From: CAZWUW01 sp964636895
Lineage (GTDB): Bacteria > Bacillota > Thermincolia > Thermincolales > CAZWUW01
Reading direction: 5' to 3'
Length of the DNA: 6,518 nt
Assembly: GCA_964636895.1 (NCBI GenBank)
Contig: CAZWUW010000115.1
Coordinates: forward strand, 1 to 6,518
In this document: piece by piece, positions 6,387 to 6,518 of the stretch
How the letters are laid out: each line of letters opens with the position of its first letter
Numbering within the stretch: the stretch's first letter is position 1
Translations under genes and position numbers: made by a program
Notes under the pieces: model-generated
The model's input: the letters and a program-made list of their open reading frames with translations, nothing else
Database searches by the model: none
What the model was told of the DNA's origin: nothing

Positions 6387-6518
6387 ATGAGCAAGCGTGA
6401 CTACTATGAGGTACTGGGGGTCGGCAGGGACGCATCGGAAGCCGACCTCAAAAAGGCGTACCGGAAATTGGCCCGCAAATACCACCCGGACATGAACCCT
6501 GACAACAAGGAAGCCGAG
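6387..6518 (+). CDS. dnaJ: DnaJ (Hsp40) co-chaperone, 3' partial
   Basis: DnaJ is the J-domain partner that brings substrates to DnaK and triggers its ATP hydrolysis. Only 44 codons lie in the window and the frame runs off the right edge. They hold the start of the J domain: helix I RDYYEVLGV, helix II ASEADLKKAYRKLARKY (16-32) and the essential HPD loop at 33-35, followed by MNPDNKEAE. Whether the glycine/phenylalanine-rich linker and zinc fingers of class I DnaJ follow cannot be seen, but position behind dnaK makes this the canonical dnaJ rather than another J protein. It is too short to be caught by most ORF length cut-offs. Confidence 0.95.
   Translation, partial: MSKRDYYEVLGVGRDASEADLKKAYRKLARKYHPDMNPDNKEAE

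Overview
The window carries a complete bacterial heat-shock operon with one unexpected member. All genes are on the + strand: hemW (5' end cut off by the window), then a promoter and a perfect CIRCE operator, hrcA, an archaeal-type (thermosome/TCP-1-like) chaperonin, grpE, dnaK, and the first 44 codons of dnaJ. The order hemW-hrcA-grpE-dnaK-dnaJ is typical of Firmicutes. DnaK lacks the N-terminal ATPase-domain insert of Gram-negative homologues and ends in a DDNVVDAEY-type tail, which also points to a Gram-positive. The extra chaperonin between hrcA and grpE is the arrangement known for 'Group III' chaperonins, described from Carboxydothermus hydrogenoformans and a few other anaerobic clostridial lineages. 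The likely source is therefore an anaerobic, possibly thermophilic or syntrophic, Peptococcaceae/Desulfotomaculum-like Firmicute. The species cannot be told from the sequence.

Layout: 1-1108 is hemW, a radical-SAM heme chaperone, read from outside the window. The 1109-1232 gap holds a sigma-A-like promoter (-35 at 1150, -10 at 1173), CIRCE at 1192-1218 and the hrcA ribosome binding site. 1233-2276 is hrcA, the CIRCE repressor. 2296-3867 is the Group III chaperonin, with 19-bp gaps on each side. 3887-4447 is grpE, 4500-6359 is dnaK and 6387-6518 is the start of dnaJ. No terminator is visible between hrcA and dnaJ, and the genes are closely spaced, so they probably form one transcript that HrcA represses.

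How the genes work together: DnaJ delivers unfolded clients to DnaK and stimulates its ATPase, and GrpE exchanges its nucleotide. The built-in-lid chaperonin could take clients onward, much as Hsp70 hands over to TRiC/CCT in eukaryotes; that hand-off is inference from gene position. HrcA would close a feedback loop over the whole set.

The most interesting item is the chaperonin. It is unusual for a bacterium but belongs to an already described class. Smaller points are a cysteine pair in the DnaK tail and several starts that a naive longest-ORF reading would get wrong (hemW, hrcA, grpE). I found no RNA genes, mobile elements, CRISPR arrays or gene-free stretches above 300 bases.
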